NCBI RefSeq assembly: GCF_000429685.1
Contig: NZ_AUCI01000002.1
Span: 186,001-250,000, forward strand
DNA from: Salibacterium aidingense DSM 18341
Lineage (GTDB): Bacteria; Bacillota; Bacilli; Bacillales; Marinococcaceae
Length of the DNA stretch: 64,000 nucleotides
Direction of reading: 5' to 3'
Position numbers and translations under genes: made by a program. The notes below the pieces were generated by a model, which was not told the DNA's origin, did not search any database, and saw only the letters and a list, made by a program, of their open reading frames with translations. Below, piece after piece: positions 33,907 through 43,297 of the stretch; position 1 is the first letter of the stretch, and every line of letters begins with the position of its first letter.

Positions 33907-35144
33907 TCTGCCTGTATACCGGCCTCTTTTGGTTTCCTGTCTTCGGCAGCGTTAATGACGGCGGTCCCCGTCAGGTCGCCGGTGATATTTGTCATAGTTG
34001 CTCCCATACCGACCAACGCGTCAATGGAACTTAAAAGAACAACGGTTTCAATCGGAAGGCCGGCCATCGAGAACACGGTGGCAATCATAACCAGACCTGC
34101 GCCGGGTACGCCCGCGGTGCCGACTGTGGCCAGCGTGCCGACAATCACAATTTCGATAAGATTGCCAAGAGCGAAGGATTCGCCCACGACATTTGCTGCA
34201 AACACGGCTGAGACTCCGATGCGGATGGCGGCACCATCCATATTAATCGTGGCTCCAAGCGGCAGACTGAACCCATACAGACTGCGGGAGAGCTTTAGAT
34301 TTTTGGCAGCATTTAATGTCAGCGGAAGTGTACCGGAACTGCTTTGCGTCACAAACGCTGTCAGCATAGGGGTACGGGCCTGGGCAAAAAATTCTTTTAC
34401 GTTAACGTGGAATAATGTAAGGATAAAGGCATATAAGAGGAGTTGAACGAGAATAGATCCGTAGAACACCCCTACCATTGCTCCTAAAGAGGTTAACGTC
34501 TCCATTCCTTGTTCGCCTGTCGTTTTTGCCATAATCGCGAAAATACCAACGGGAACATACTGAAGAATCCAGCCCATTACTTTGAACGTAGCTTCGTTTA
34601 ACCCTTCTGCCACCTGCAGTACACGATCTCCCATATCTTTCGTTGCATCGGAAGAGCGGAGAGAGGCAATGGCAATGCCGAAAACGATCGCAGTAAAAAT
34701 AATTCCAAGCAGATTCATCTCGCTGAACGCATTCACAATGTTTTCAGGCACGATATTCAATAAAACGCTTATAAATCCAGGGTTTTCTGGTACATTCACT
34801 TCTTCTTCCGTTTCCAGAGTAACCCCTTCTCCCGGATTAATCACACTTGCGATAGTCAAAGCAATGGTTAAGGCCAGAGCCGAGGTTACAATATAATATA
34901 GAAATACTTTTCCTCCCATACGGCTCATGTTGGTTAAGCTGGTCTGGTTTATGCCTACGATTAATGTGAATAAAATCAACGGGATAATTAAAAAAGTAAG
35001 CAGCCGGATCAGCAGATCTCCAAAGGGTTCAACCACGGCTGCATTATCTCCGAAAATGAGTCCGGTGAGCACGCCCAGCACCAGGGCAATCGTTATTTTT
35101 AAAATCAAGGATGATTCAATATAGAGGTGCCATACCTTTTTCAT
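33903..35144 (-). CDS. Dicarboxylate/amino acid:cation symporter (DAACS family)
   Basis: 413 residues with about eight membrane helices and the two re-entrant loops of the glutamate transporter fold: the serine-rich FVTQSSSGTLPLT (about 292-304) and NMDGAAI (about 328-334), followed by the substrate-binding MTNITGDL near the C-terminus. It takes up glutamate, aspartate or C4-dicarboxylates with Na+ or H+. An acidic insert (ETEEEVNVPE) lies in an extracytoplasmic loop. ATG 35144 follows GGAGG. Confidence 0.9.
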   Translation of the reverse strand: MKKVWHLYIESSLILKITIALVLGVLTGLIFGDNAAVVEPFGDLLIRLLTFLIIPLILFTLIVGINQTSLTNMSRMGGKVFLYYIVTSALALTIALTIASVINPGEGVTLETEEEVNVPENPGFISVLLNIVPENIVNAFSEMNLLGIIFTAIVFGIAIASLRSSDATKDMGDRVLQVAEGLNEATFKVMGWILQYVPVGIFAIMAKTTGEQGMETLTSLGAMVGVFYGSILVQLLLYAFILTLFHVNVKEFFAQARTPMLTAFVTQSSSGTLPLTLNAAKNLKLSRSLYGFSLPLGATINMDGAAIRIGVSAVFAANVVGESFALGNLIEIVIVGTLATVGTAGVPGAGLVMIATVFSMAGLPIETVVLLSSIDALVGMGATMTNITGDLTGTAVINAAEDRKPKEAGIQAE

Positions 35145-35320
35145 ATCATACCTGCCTCCTTTCATTTTAATGATTATAGCATGCCAAAATAGGGGGGATA
35201 AAATCAATAAATGCAACTTACCGGCATGGCGCTGCAGGGACTCCTCTTTATTTTCCTATTAGAGATTTCTTCCCCTTGCATGTTAAGATATAAACGGTAT
35301 ATGGATATGGAGGGAAAGGC

Positions 35321-36430
35321 ATGGATCTACTATACACATGGCGGGACGCCTTTATGAGTTTACCGTGGATAAAAATCGGTATTGCTTTCGTTATATTTTT
35401 GGTCATTTATTTATTCCGGAAAATCTTCACCCGATATATTTTTAAAATGATCATGAAGTTTGCGAAAAAATCACCTACTTCTATTTTTACAAATATACTG
35501 GTCGCCTTTGAAACGCCGGTTCGTTTTTTTATCGGGGTTCTTGGCGTCTATTTGGCTGTACTTTATTTACCTGTTCCCCATGAGCATATGAGTGACATTA
35601 ATATGATTTACCGTTCGATTGTTATTGTTGTCATTGGCTGGGGATTATTTAATTTTTCTTCGATGACATCGAGTCTGTTTCACCGGATAGCTCATAAAAT
35701 GGAAGACGGGGCAGACAGTATGATCATTCCGTTTATGTCAAAACTCTCCCGTTTTATTATCGTATTGTTGACTATTACAGTCGTGGCCTATGAGTGGGGT
35801 TATAACATTAACGGCCTGGTTGCCGGCCTGGGACTCGGGGGACTGGCTGTTGCACTGGCTGCACAGGAAACGCTGAGTAACTTTTTAGGCGGGGTGATTA
35901 TTGTTACAGAACGTCCCTTTAAAAAAGGAGACTGGATTGAAACACCAACCGTAGAGGGCCTGGTGGAAGATATCACCTTTCGCAGTACAGAAGTGAGAAC
36001 ATTTGCAGATTCCCTTGTGACTGTTCCTAATAAAACACTGGCGAATGAAGCTATTACGAACTGGTCGGAAATGAGTGTCCGCCGAATTATGTTTACGGTC
36101 GGTGTAGAATATGCTACCTCTCCCGAAAAAATCGAGAAGGTAGTGGAACGTATGGAAACGATGCTGCACGAACATGACGAGGTGGATAAGGAATTAATTT
36201 TAGTCAAATTCAGTGAAATGGGAGACTCCTCCTATGACATTTTCGTATATTTTTTCACAAAAACAATCGCATGGGTCGAATGGTATGAGATTAAGCAGCA
36301 GATTAATTTAAGCGTCATTCGAATTTTGGAGGAAGAAGGGGTGAATGTAGCTTTTCCATCCCGGTCGCTATATTTTGAAAAATACCCAGAGGATTTTTTA
36401 CAAGCCCTTGACCGTAAAGAAAAAGAATAG
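35321..36430 (+). CDS. MscS-family mechanosensitive channel (first of two)
   Basis: 369 residues: an N-terminal membrane region of about four helices, the pore helix with GLGLGGLAVALAAQETLSNFLGG (about 168-190, glycine/alanine rich as in MscS TM3), then the cytoplasmic beta/alpha vestibule. It releases solutes on hypo-osmotic shock. ATG 35321 follows GGAGGGAAAGGC. A second, shorter MscS homologue lies at 49306. Confidence 0.88.
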   Translation: MDLLYTWRDAFMSLPWIKIGIAFVIFLVIYLFRKIFTRYIFKMIMKFAKKSPTSIFTNILVAFETPVRFFIGVLGVYLAVLYLPVPHEHMSDINMIYRSIVIVVIGWGLFNFSSMTSSLFHRIAHKMEDGADSMIIPFMSKLSRFIIVLLTITVVAYEWGYNINGLVAGLGLGGLAVALAAQETLSNFLGGVIIVTERPFKKGDWIETPTVEGLVEDITFRSTEVRTFADSLVTVPNKTLANEAITNWSEMSVRRIMFTVGVEYATSPEKIEKVVERMETMLHEHDEVDKELILVKFSEMGDSSYDIFVYFFTKTIAWVEWYEIKQQINLSVIRILEEEGVNVAFPSRSLYFEKYPEDFLQALDRKEKE

Positions 36431-36537
36431 AGGGACTGCGAACGTTTTGTGACATCTTCTTTCAAAACTGTGGAATTTACAGGGAGAACGTTTTATAATG
36501 ATGTAAGAAATTGTGCGGTAAAGGGGAAGATCTCACA

Positions 36538-36933
36538 TTGGAACAGCTTGAAACACTATCATTAGGAAAAGGATTGTCTGTGCAGAAAATTATTGAATTC
36601 GTGCATCTGCTTGAACACTATGACAGTGATGTGTTTTTTGAAAAGAAACATGCTGCTGCTAACGGAAAAAGTACACTTGGCATGATGTCGGTCTTTACGA
36701 CGATACGGATAGGAGATAAAGTTCATATGCGTGTGAAAGGAGAAGATGCCTCTTCGTTGCGTTCGGCTGTTCGTACCTTTCTGGACGATGTGGAAAGGGA
36801 AGAAGAGCAGCTTGGATATTGGGAAGAAGAAGGAGCCGAGACGGTAGAACAGGCAATGACAGCATCGTTAAACAGTTGGACACCTGATGTCCGGCATGTA
36901 GCAAAATCGTATCTCAAAACAACAAGACAATAA
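36538..36933 (+). CDS. HPr-like protein lacking the phospho-histidine
   Basis: 131 residues from TTG 36538 (AAGGGGAAG upstream). The HPr fold can be aligned throughout: GLSVQKI stands where HPr has GLHARPA, so the His15 phosphorylation site is Ser, while NGKSTLGMMSV keeps the regulatory Ser46 region. This resembles Crh, which also lost His15. A C-terminal extension of about 40 residues (from DVEREEEQLG) is not part of HPr. It cannot be a PTS phosphocarrier and may be regulatory. Confidence 0.65.
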   Translation: MEQLETLSLGKGLSVQKIIEFVHLLEHYDSDVFFEKKHAAANGKSTLGMMSVFTTIRIGDKVHMRVKGEDASSLRSAVRTFLDDVEREEEQLGYWEEEGAETVEQAMTASLNSWTPDVRHVAKSYLKTTRQ

Positions 36934-37100
36934 TGACTTAGCTGTTTCTTTCCCCTGTGGTAAATGAAACAGCTTTTTGATGGAATCTTTTCATAAGAAT
37001 GATAAGGAATAGGAAAAATCTCTGGCAAATGGTTACATCCTTGTCTGCCCTCCGATATAATAGAAGAAACACTTAAGCGGAAAACTGAAGGTGATCTTAC

Positions 37101-38129
37101 ATGCGGTATACATTAACCGAAAATGTGGAGCAGGGGGATAAACTAGCCAAGCATATTTATGCGGCGGACGGGCGGGTGTTATTAAATGCAGGTATCCCAT
37201 TGACCGTGGGCCTTATATCGAGACTGCACTATATGGGGGTACAGGCTGTTTACCTTGAAGACGAACAACTGAGTGATGTGACGGTGGAGGAAGTGGTCAC
37301 AGAAAAAACGAGACGAGCTGCTACAGCTGCACTTAGTGAGTCTTTTCAGTTTATTCAAAATGGCGGGGACCTTGATGTTAAAAAAATAAAAAGAACGGTC
37401 TCCTCTCTGCTCGAGGAGATAATGGCCAATAAGGATATATTATTGAATTTGACTGATATTCGAACCGAAGACAACGCATTGTATTCTCATTCTTTAAATG
37501 TATGTGTGATGGCTGTTTTAACGGGAACAAAAATGAATCTGGAACGGGTCAAACTGGAAGAGCTGGCGGTTGGAGCGTTACTGCATGATATCGGGAAAAT
37601 ACTGCCGGGCCGTCCGGGTGAAGAAGAGGACCACCATGCCTGGCGGGGTTTTAACTTTCTCCGCAGAAATAAAGAAATCAGTACGTTATCCTCCCATATT
37701 GCCCTGGCCCACCATGAAAATGCAGATGGTTCCGGTGAGCCGAGGGGATTGGAAGAAGAGGATATTCATCTGTTGGCGAGGATAACAGCTGTAGCGGATT
37801 ATTATGATAATTTAGTGAACGGTACATATAATAACAGACCGCTGCAGCCCTTTGAAGCATGTGAAAAACTGCTTGGCCTGACTAATCATTGTTTTTCTCA
37901 TCATGTCGTATGGAAATTCATGCGGACTATCGCTTTTTATCCCACAGGCAGTCAAGTGAAGCTCACCTCCGGCGAAGGGGGTGTAGTTGTGCAGCAGCAT
38001 AGAGGTCTTCCGCAGCGGCCGATTGTGCGGACCTTCAAAACATTTGCCGGTCAGGCCGACGATTTTGAAATCACAGATCTTGATCTGGCGCAACACACTA
38101 CTTTATTTATAGAAAACTCGCTGGACTAA
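37101..38129 (+). CDS. HD-GYP domain phosphodiesterase-like protein
   Basis: 342 residues. The HD-GYP domain (about 135-250) has HSLNVCVM, the metal site LLHDIGK (about 161-167), HHAWRGF and IALAHHENADGSGEPRGL. The last motif is normally DGxGYPxG; here the Tyr is Glu (GEP). The N-terminal 100 residues resemble the domain found before HD-GYP in Bacillus proteins. It probably hydrolyses a cyclic dinucleotide such as c-di-GMP. ATG 37101 follows GAAGGTG. Confidence 0.82.
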   Translation: MRYTLTENVEQGDKLAKHIYAADGRVLLNAGIPLTVGLISRLHYMGVQAVYLEDEQLSDVTVEEVVTEKTRRAATAALSESFQFIQNGGDLDVKKIKRTVSSLLEEIMANKDILLNLTDIRTEDNALYSHSLNVCVMAVLTGTKMNLERVKLEELAVGALLHDIGKILPGRPGEEEDHHAWRGFNFLRRNKEISTLSSHIALAHHENADGSGEPRGLEEEDIHLLARITAVADYYDNLVNGTYNNRPLQPFEACEKLLGLTNHCFSHHVVWKFMRTIAFYPTGSQVKLTSGEGGVVVQQHRGLPQRPIVRTFKTFAGQADDFEITDLDLAQHTTLFIENSLD

Positions 38130-38167
38130 AAGCAGATCAAAATTATTGTTCGTAACTGTACCCAAGG

Positions 38168-38252
38168 AACGCAACGTATTTTGACGAAGCGATAGAAAGA
38201 CGCAAATACATGTCTGAACGATTCTTTGAAGCATTCGTTCAGACGTTTTTTT
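38168..38252 (+). repeat. Dispersed intergenic hairpin element, copy C
   Basis: The leader AACGTATTTTGACGAAGCG and a hairpin at 38210-38245 (GTCTGAACGATTC / GCATTCGTTCAGAC) end in a T-run. The outer stem bases differ from copy A but still pair. It lies 40-120 bases after the HD-GYP stop, in a 276-base gap that otherwise holds only the next gene's promoter region. Confidence 0.7.
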
Positions 38253-38405
38253 GTCTTATACTTGGGTTTGCTTCAGCCCTTTTTCTAATCCTGTCCAGGG
38301 TTGGATGCAAGAGAAAAGACCTAATTTTGGGAATTCTGAAATTGGAGGTGTAAAGAGAGGAAAAGAAAGGGAATAAATAGTTTATAAAGGAAGGAGGGAA
38401 GGCTT

Positions 38406-38996
38406 GTGAGAATAGCAGGACTAGTAATTATCATTTTCAGTCTGCTGGCGGCGTGCGGGGAAGAGGATGATGAGAATAGGCATGCTAACCATGCCCCCAG
38501 TAAAGAGGAAACAGCTGTCTTTGAAAAACAGCCTCCCTCAAAAGTGAAAAGTGTAACAGATACGCCGCAGCAGGGGGAGAAAACGTTCTACGACCTGTTT
38601 AAAGAGACAGATATAGAGCAGCACCAGCTCTCTTACGTGAGAGAATACAAATCAGATATAATAAATAAACTTGGCAGCCCGGAAGAAAGCGGCTGGTATG
38701 AAGGAGCTGAATTTATCCAGTTTCGTCATGGGACGTATTTTATCAACCCCGATACGAATAAAGCAACAGCGGTAGCCGTTCAGAACCCGGGCTTGGAACA
38801 GGCTGATATCAAAAAATGGTTAGGTCCGCCGGATGAAACATTTGAAAATGCCATGGAAGGATTGTGGACCCAGCAATACGTTTATAAAGATGGGAGCATT
38901 GTAGTGGAAAAGACCAACGAAGACGCATCGGCTATTATGTGTATCTGGTATCAATCAAATGAAAGAGAAAACCAGGCAGCCTTTCCGCCTTCATAA
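38406..38996 (+). CDS. Lipoprotein of unknown function
   Basis: 196 residues, GTG start after GGAAGGAGGG. A lipobox LLAAC (Cys17) follows a short signal peptide, so the protein should be lipid-anchored outside the membrane. A disordered acidic stretch (about 18-55) is followed by a domain with IINKLGSPEESGWYEGAEFI and KKWLGPPDETFE, two repeats of the type seen in small Bacillus lipoproteins of the DUF4309 kind. Function unknown. Confidence 0.7.
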   Translation: MRIAGLVIIIFSLLAACGEEDDENRHANHAPSKEETAVFEKQPPSKVKSVTDTPQQGEKTFYDLFKETDIEQHQLSYVREYKSDIINKLGSPEESGWYEGAEFIQFRHGTYFINPDTNKATAVAVQNPGLEQADIKKWLGPPDETFENAMEGLWTQQYVYKDGSIVVEKTNEDASAIMCIWYQSNERENQAAFPPS

Positions 38997-38999
38997 GTT

Positions 39000-39034
39000 C
39001 ACCCTCTGACGCCTTGTCAGGGGTTTTTTTAATA
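39000..39034 (+). terminator. Terminator after the lipoprotein gene
   Basis: ACCCTCTGAC and GTCAGGGGTTTTTTT pair around GCCTT. Confidence 0.75.
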
Positions 39035-39158
39035 GAAATATTGTCTGTGATTTCAGTAATGAAGCATTTACGGGCAGAAATACCAGTGTGTTGATAAAGA
39101 AGTAAATGGCTCATTGTTATATAACAAAAAATAAATATATTAATTTTGTAAAACATGT

Positions 39159-39189
39159 TGCATAACAGAACTTTCTGTTATACTATAAT
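39159..39189 (+). promoter_or_regulatory. Promoter with internal palindromic operator upstream of aceA
   Basis: TATAAT at 39184-39189 with a -35-like TTGCAT at 39159. Between them lies a perfect dyad (39162-39181, arms ATAACAGAA and TTCTGTTAT). A second dyad, CTGTAA...TTACAG, spans 39192-39218. Both suggest binding by a dimeric repressor that controls the glyoxylate shunt; the protein is not identified. Confidence 0.6.
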
Positions 39190-39239
39190 AACTGTAAATA
39201 AAAACTGTATTATTACAGAACTTAAAGGAGAGGTGTTCA

Positions 39240-40514
39240 ATGGAAAATCGGGAAAAGGCCGCCCTGCTGCAGGAGGAATGGGAAAACAATGAGAGATGGG
39301 CTGGAATTGAACGTCCATATTCCGCCGAGGATGTTGTGAAATTGCAGGGGTCCATGCCGGTGAGTCATACTTTGGCAGAAGAAGGAGCAGAAAAATTATG
39401 GCATCTACTGCAGACTGAACCGTTTGTGCCCTCTTTAGGAGCGTTAACGGGAAATCAGGCGGTTCAACAGGTGAAAGCTGGATTGAAAGCGGTTTATTTA
39501 AGCGGCTGGCAGGTAGCTGCTGATGCAAATTTGGCTGGCCAGATGTATCCTGATCAAAGTTTATATCCTTCCAACAGCGTACCGCATGTGGTAAAACGGA
39601 TAAATCAGGCACTGCAGCGTGCGGACCAAATTCAACATATGGAGGAGACCGGAAATGTAGATTATTTCGCACCAATTGTAGCGGATGCGGAAGCAGGTTT
39701 TGGCGGTCAGCTGAATGTTTTTGAATTAATGAAAAGCATGATTGAAGCAGGTGCTGCAGGTGTTCATTTTGAAGATCAGCTCGCTTCTGAGAAAAAATGT
39801 GGTCATCTTGGCGGAAAAGTGCTGGTTCCGACGCAAACGGCGGTCCGGAATCTGATATCCGCACGACTGGCGGCGGATGTGAGCGGGACAAATACCTTGA
39901 TTTTGGCAAGAACGGATGCTGATGCAGCAGATATGGTCACAAGTGACATTGATCCGTATGATCAGCCTTTTCTTACCGGTGAACGAACCGATGAAGGATT
40001 TTACAGAACGCATGCAGGCATGGACCAGGCGATTGCAAGAGGATTAGCCTATGCTCCTTATGCCGATTTAATCTGGTGCGAAACCTCAAAACCAGACCTT
40101 GAAGAAGCCAAGCGTTTTGCAGAGGCGATTCATGAGAAGTTTCCAAATAAACTGCTTGCTTATAACTGTTCTCCTTCTTTTAACTGGCAGGGTAATTTAG
40201 ACAATGAAACAATTGAAAATTTTCAGAAGGAGCTTGGGAAATTAGGATATAAATTCCAGTTTGTAACACTGGCAGGATTTCATGCGTTAAATCACAGTAT
40301 GTTTGATCTTGCCCTTGGCTATAAGAAGCGGGGAATGGGGGCTTATTCCGAAATGCAGCAGGCGGAATTTGCAAGAGAAGCAGATGGCTATACAGCCACC
40401 CGCCATCAGCGTGAAGTAGGCACCGGCTACTTTGATGAAGTCTCTCAGGTAATAGCAGGGGGGACTTCCTCCACGACTGCTATGAAAGGATCAACAGAAA
40501 CGGCCCAATTCTAA
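39240..40514 (+). CDS. aceA: Isocitrate lyase
   Basis: 424 residues, the normal bacterial length. It splits isocitrate into glyoxylate and succinate, the first step of the glyoxylate shunt needed for growth on acetyl-CoA-yielding substrates. The catalytic loop [11 protein letters not shown] (about 184-194) and CSPSFNW (about 309-315) are present. AAAGGAGAGG precedes the ATG. Malate synthase is not next to it. Its presence fits a lifestyle with acetyl-CoA from ketol cleavage, acyl-CoA or acetate. Confidence 0.94.
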   Translation: MENREKAALLQEEWENNERWAGIERPYSAEDVVKLQGSMPVSHTLAEEGAEKLWHLLQTEPFVPSLGALTGNQAVQQVKAGLKAVYLSGWQVAADANLAGQMYPDQSLYPSNSVPHVVKRINQALQRADQIQHMEETGNVDYFAPIVADAEAGFGGQLNVFELMKSMIEAGAAGVHFEDQLASEKKCGHLGGKVLVPTQTAVRNLISARLAADVSGTNTLILARTDADAADMVTSDIDPYDQPFLTGERTDEGFYRTHAGMDQAIARGLAYAPYADLIWCETSKPDLEEAKRFAEAIHEKFPNKLLAYNCSPSFNWQGNLDNETIENFQKELGKLGYKFQFVTLAGFHALNHSMFDLALGYKKRGMGAYSEMQQAEFAREADGYTATRHQREVGTGYFDEVSQVIAGGTSSTTAMKGSTETAQF

Positions 40515-40599
40515 AAGGGAGGCACAGCCTGAAAGAAGGTAGGACCTTGGTTCCAGGCATCCGAGAAAAATCAGGCTGGGACAAAACCATAAAAAGTAA

Positions 40600-40860
40600 T
40601 ACATTCCCGAACGGTTTTTATCAATCGTTCGGGAATGTTTGTGCATCACTGTTTATCGCTGCGTCCAAATACTTCGCTTTCACCCGCAGGGAACAAGGGC
40701 GGCATCTGCTCCAACTTCCTTTGGTCGTTGTCGCAGTGTCTTCTTTGCCGGGGAACGGCTCGATCTTCCTCAGCAGACAATCCCTGCACGAAACATTCGG
40801 TTTTTTCGATTCATACATTCTTTTGTCCCGGCCTTGATAACGGACGGCGGCCATCCCGAT
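40600..40860 (-). repeat. Dispersed intergenic hairpin element, copy D (inverted, long form)
   Basis: On the minus strand, a leader GCGAAGTATTTGGACGCAGCG (40654-40680 region) is followed by the hairpin 40601-40638 (CATTCCCGAACGATTG / CCGTTCGGGAATG). Upstream on the same strand, sequence over about 40711-40830 aligns with copy B; in one frame it contains YESKKPNVSCRDCLLRKIEP, reminiscent of the CxxC region of IS1182-type transposases. It may be the remnant of a mobile element. The gap 40515-40881 contains nothing else. Confidence 0.5.
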
Positions 40861-40881
40861 TTCCGCTGTACAAGTTTCCTT

Positions 40882-42093
40882 TTATCTGCCTGATGCCCCG
40901 GCTTCCTTCTCCCATTCCGGCGGCGTAGCAGAATGACGCTGGAATAGGATATAGAAACCAGCCCCAAGCAGAACCACGAATCCGGCACTGTATAAAAACA
41001 GCAGAGAAAACCCAGTGTAGGAGACGATGACTCCCAGGAGAAAAGATCCAAGCGCAATCCCGGAATCAAACATCATAAAAAAGGTAGCGGTCGCGTAACT
41101 GTTACGATGTCCAGCTGTTGATTGCACAGCAAGGGATAACAGGCAGGGAAGAAGTGTTCCATACCCTGCGCCAATCAGACCGGCCGCTGTTAAAAACAAT
41201 AAAGTCGTTTGAGCAGCGCTTAATAACAAGAGCCCTGCGGCAAATACAAAAAGGCACGGCATAATAACAATTTTAGGCCCGCGCTCATCAAAAAGGCGTC
41301 CGAGATACGGCCTGGTCACCAGCATAGTAACCGCGAAAACAAGGAAGAAATAACTCGAGACCTTTTCGAGCCCCAGTTCAGCGGCATACACAGAAATAAA
41401 TGAAATCACACCGGAATAGGCAAATGCAACAAGACTGCTCATGGCAGCGATCGGCAGGGCGTTTATTTCAATTAAATCATGCAGGGATAATTTTTTCTTC
41501 TGTAAGGGAGCGGAAGCAGATGGCTCTCTCGTCTTTACTGCCAAGGCGCATCCCACACCGGCCGTCATTACTATACTTAATATGATGAATAAATACTGGT
41601 AAGACACAAACTGAATGAGGGTCAGGCCAAGAAACGGTCCAACGACAACGGCAAGATTCATAGACATGGTAAAGTAGCCAAGCCCTTCTCCTCTTCGTTC
41701 CTCGGGGACCACATCCGCCGCGATAGCTGACGTAGCAGTAGTCAGGATCCCAAATGAAATGCCGTGCAGAAGTCTCAGTACCATCAATGTGGTAAAGCCG
41801 GCTGCCCAAATATAACCAAACGTGGACACGGTAAATACAATAACGCAAAGCAACATTATCTTTTTCTTTCCGGCCCTCTCCATCAAATTTCCGGAAAACG
41901 GCCGGATAAGGATGGCTGTGATAAACATCGCTGTGACGGCGAAACCTCCCTGTGCTTCGGTCCCTCCCATATCGTAAATAACATACAGTGGCAGCGTGGT
42001 CAGCAGCGTGTAAAAAATGACAAATACAATAAAATGGACAATCGAGATACTTAGAAAATCTTTTGTCCATATCGGCTGTTTTTTTTCTTTCAT
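40882..42093 (-). CDS. Major facilitator superfamily transporter
   Basis: 403 residues with 12 predicted membrane helices. The MFS loop 2-3 motif reads GNLMERAGKKKIML (about 68-81), and loop 8-9 has GRLFDERGPK. It resembles drug-efflux MFS proteins of the YwoG/YfkF kind. A MarR-family regulator is encoded 14 bases upstream on the same strand, so export of a compound sensed by that regulator is likely. Confidence 0.85.
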   Translation of the reverse strand: MKEKKQPIWTKDFLSISIVHFIVFVIFYTLLTTLPLYVIYDMGGTEAQGGFAVTAMFITAILIRPFSGNLMERAGKKKIMLLCVIVFTVSTFGYIWAAGFTTLMVLRLLHGISFGILTTATSAIAADVVPEERRGEGLGYFTMSMNLAVVVGPFLGLTLIQFVSYQYLFIILSIVMTAGVGCALAVKTREPSASAPLQKKKLSLHDLIEINALPIAAMSSLVAFAYSGVISFISVYAAELGLEKVSSYFFLVFAVTMLVTRPYLGRLFDERGPKIVIMPCLFVFAAGLLLLSAAQTTLLFLTAAGLIGAGYGTLLPCLLSLAVQSTAGHRNSYATATFFMMFDSGIALGSFLLGVIVSYTGFSLLFLYSAGFVVLLGAGFYILFQRHSATPPEWEKEAGASGR

Positions 42094-42107
42094 CTTCCAA
42101 TCACTTC

Positions 42108-42524
42108 CTATCTATCGGTGCCCAATTTTTCAAGCAGCCGGTACAACTCTATCTGTTCCTTCTCGGTTAAAGAACCAGCGAACCGTTCCTCGAATGCTTT
42201 TACACTGTCCTGAATCTCAGGGAGCATCGTTTCTGCCGTTTCTGTTAATACGATAATACGTTCTCGTTTGTCCTGACCGGAGATACGTTTCACCCAGCCC
42301 TTCTTTTCCATTCTTGTAAGCGTACGGGTGACTGTCGGAGCCTCAACCTGCAGGTATTTCCATATCTCCGTTTGTGTCATCGGCCCTCTTTTTGTCAGCA
42401 CATAAAGAATTGTCCATTGCGAAGCATATAATTCATGCTGTTGAACATATTCATTCAATTCTTTAGAAAAAAGCCTGACTTTTTGGTTTAAGAGGTGCAG
42501 GACATCACTTTTTTGCATATTCAA
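42108..42524 (-). CDS. MarR-family transcriptional regulator
   Basis: 138 residues with the winged helix-turn-helix of MarR proteins: TKRGPMTQTEIWKYLQVEAPTVTRTLTRMEKKGWVKR (about 50-86, two adjacent motifs) and the wing DKRERIIVLTE. It probably represses itself and the MFS gene downstream until a ligand binds. ATTTACCCAGGTAAAT, just upstream of the start (42534-42549), is a perfect 16-base dyad and is the likely operator. Confidence 0.87.
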   Translation of the reverse strand: MNMQKSDVLHLLNQKVRLFSKELNEYVQQHELYASQWTILYVLTKRGPMTQTEIWKYLQVEAPTVTRTLTRMEKKGWVKRISGQDKRERIIVLTETAETMLPEIQDSVKAFEERFAGSLTEKEQIELYRLLEKLGTDR

Positions 42525-42533
42525 GCTCCTTTT

Positions 42534-42549
42534 ATTTACCCAGGTAAAT
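42534..42549. promoter_or_regulatory. Palindromic operator upstream of the marR-MFS operon
   Basis: ATTTACCCAGGTAAAT lies 10-25 bases before the regulator start on the minus strand. The arms ATTTACC and GGTAAAT are perfect, around CA. The size and place fit autoregulation by a MarR dimer. Confidence 0.6.
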
Positions 42550-42737
42550 AATAGTCAATGACAGTTAGTATATATTGTTAAAAAAGCCTTGTAAACAGGG
42601 GATTTATATGTAAGGGCTTACGATGCGGCTGAAAAAGTATAAAAAACAGAGGTGTGGTTTATTTAAATGTTCATGAAATAAAAAGCCAGAGATTCCTGCG
42701 TTGACCAGCTGTTGAGGGAGCGGTAAGTTGTACAGAC

Positions 42738-42781
42738 GAAAATTTTCCGAACGATTTATAGAAATCATTCGGAAAATTTTT
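42738..42781 (+). repeat. Dispersed intergenic hairpin element, copy E
   Basis: AAAATTTTCCGAACGATTT and AAATCATTCGGAAAATTTT form a long hairpin with a T-run. It sits between the MarR regulator and the RraA-like gene, downstream of the latter. Confidence 0.65.
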
Positions 42782-42820
42782 ATCTTACCATGATATTATC
42801 GCAGCCCTGGAGAAAAGTAA

Positions 42821-43297
42821 TTATATCAATTCCTGTTCAGAAATAAGAATTCCGTCTTCATCGGCATATACCCAATCTCCCGGCTTCCAAATAGCATTTG
42901 CAAACCGAAGGGAGACATTGTGCTCCCCTTCGCCCTTTTTAATAGATGGAAAAGGAGTTGTTCCAAGAGCAAAGACAGCTGCTCCCATCCTGTTGATTTC
43001 CCCGGCATCCCGAATAGAGCCATTTATAATGACTCCGGCTAAATTTCTATTCTCTGCAATAGCTGCTAGGTTATCTCCCATTAATGCGTACCGGCGGGAT
43101 GCTCCTCCATCCACGACCAGAACGCTTCCGGCCGGTACGGTTTCAAGGGCCTCTTTAACGAGAACATTGTCTTCAAATACCTTCACCGTTTGCACAGGTC
43201 CAAAAAAAGACAGCTTGGCCCCGAACCGCTGGAACAACGAGTCAGCCAGTACAACATGGTGCGGGTGCTGATCGCATATGTCTGCCGTTAATCCCAT
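42821..43297 (-). CDS. RraA-like / 4-hydroxy-4-methyl-2-oxoglutarate aldolase family protein
   Basis: 158 residues, the typical family size. Characteristic segments are VPAGSVLVVDGG, AEN-RNLAGVIINGSIRDAGEI (about 83-102) with the conserved Arg/Asp of the metal-binding site, and PGDWVYADEDGI near the C-terminus. Family members include the RNase E inhibitor RraA and metal-dependent aldolases that release pyruvate; Firmicutes members more often act as aldolase or oxaloacetate decarboxylase. ATG 43297 is preceded by AAGGAGGGG. Confidence 0.8.
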   Translation of the reverse strand: MGLTADICDQHPHHVVLADSLFQRFGAKLSFFGPVQTVKVFEDNVLVKEALETVPAGSVLVVDGGASRRYALMGDNLAAIAENRNLAGVIINGSIRDAGEINRMGAAVFALGTTPFPSIKKGEGEHNVSLRFANAIWKPGDWVYADEDGILISEQELI

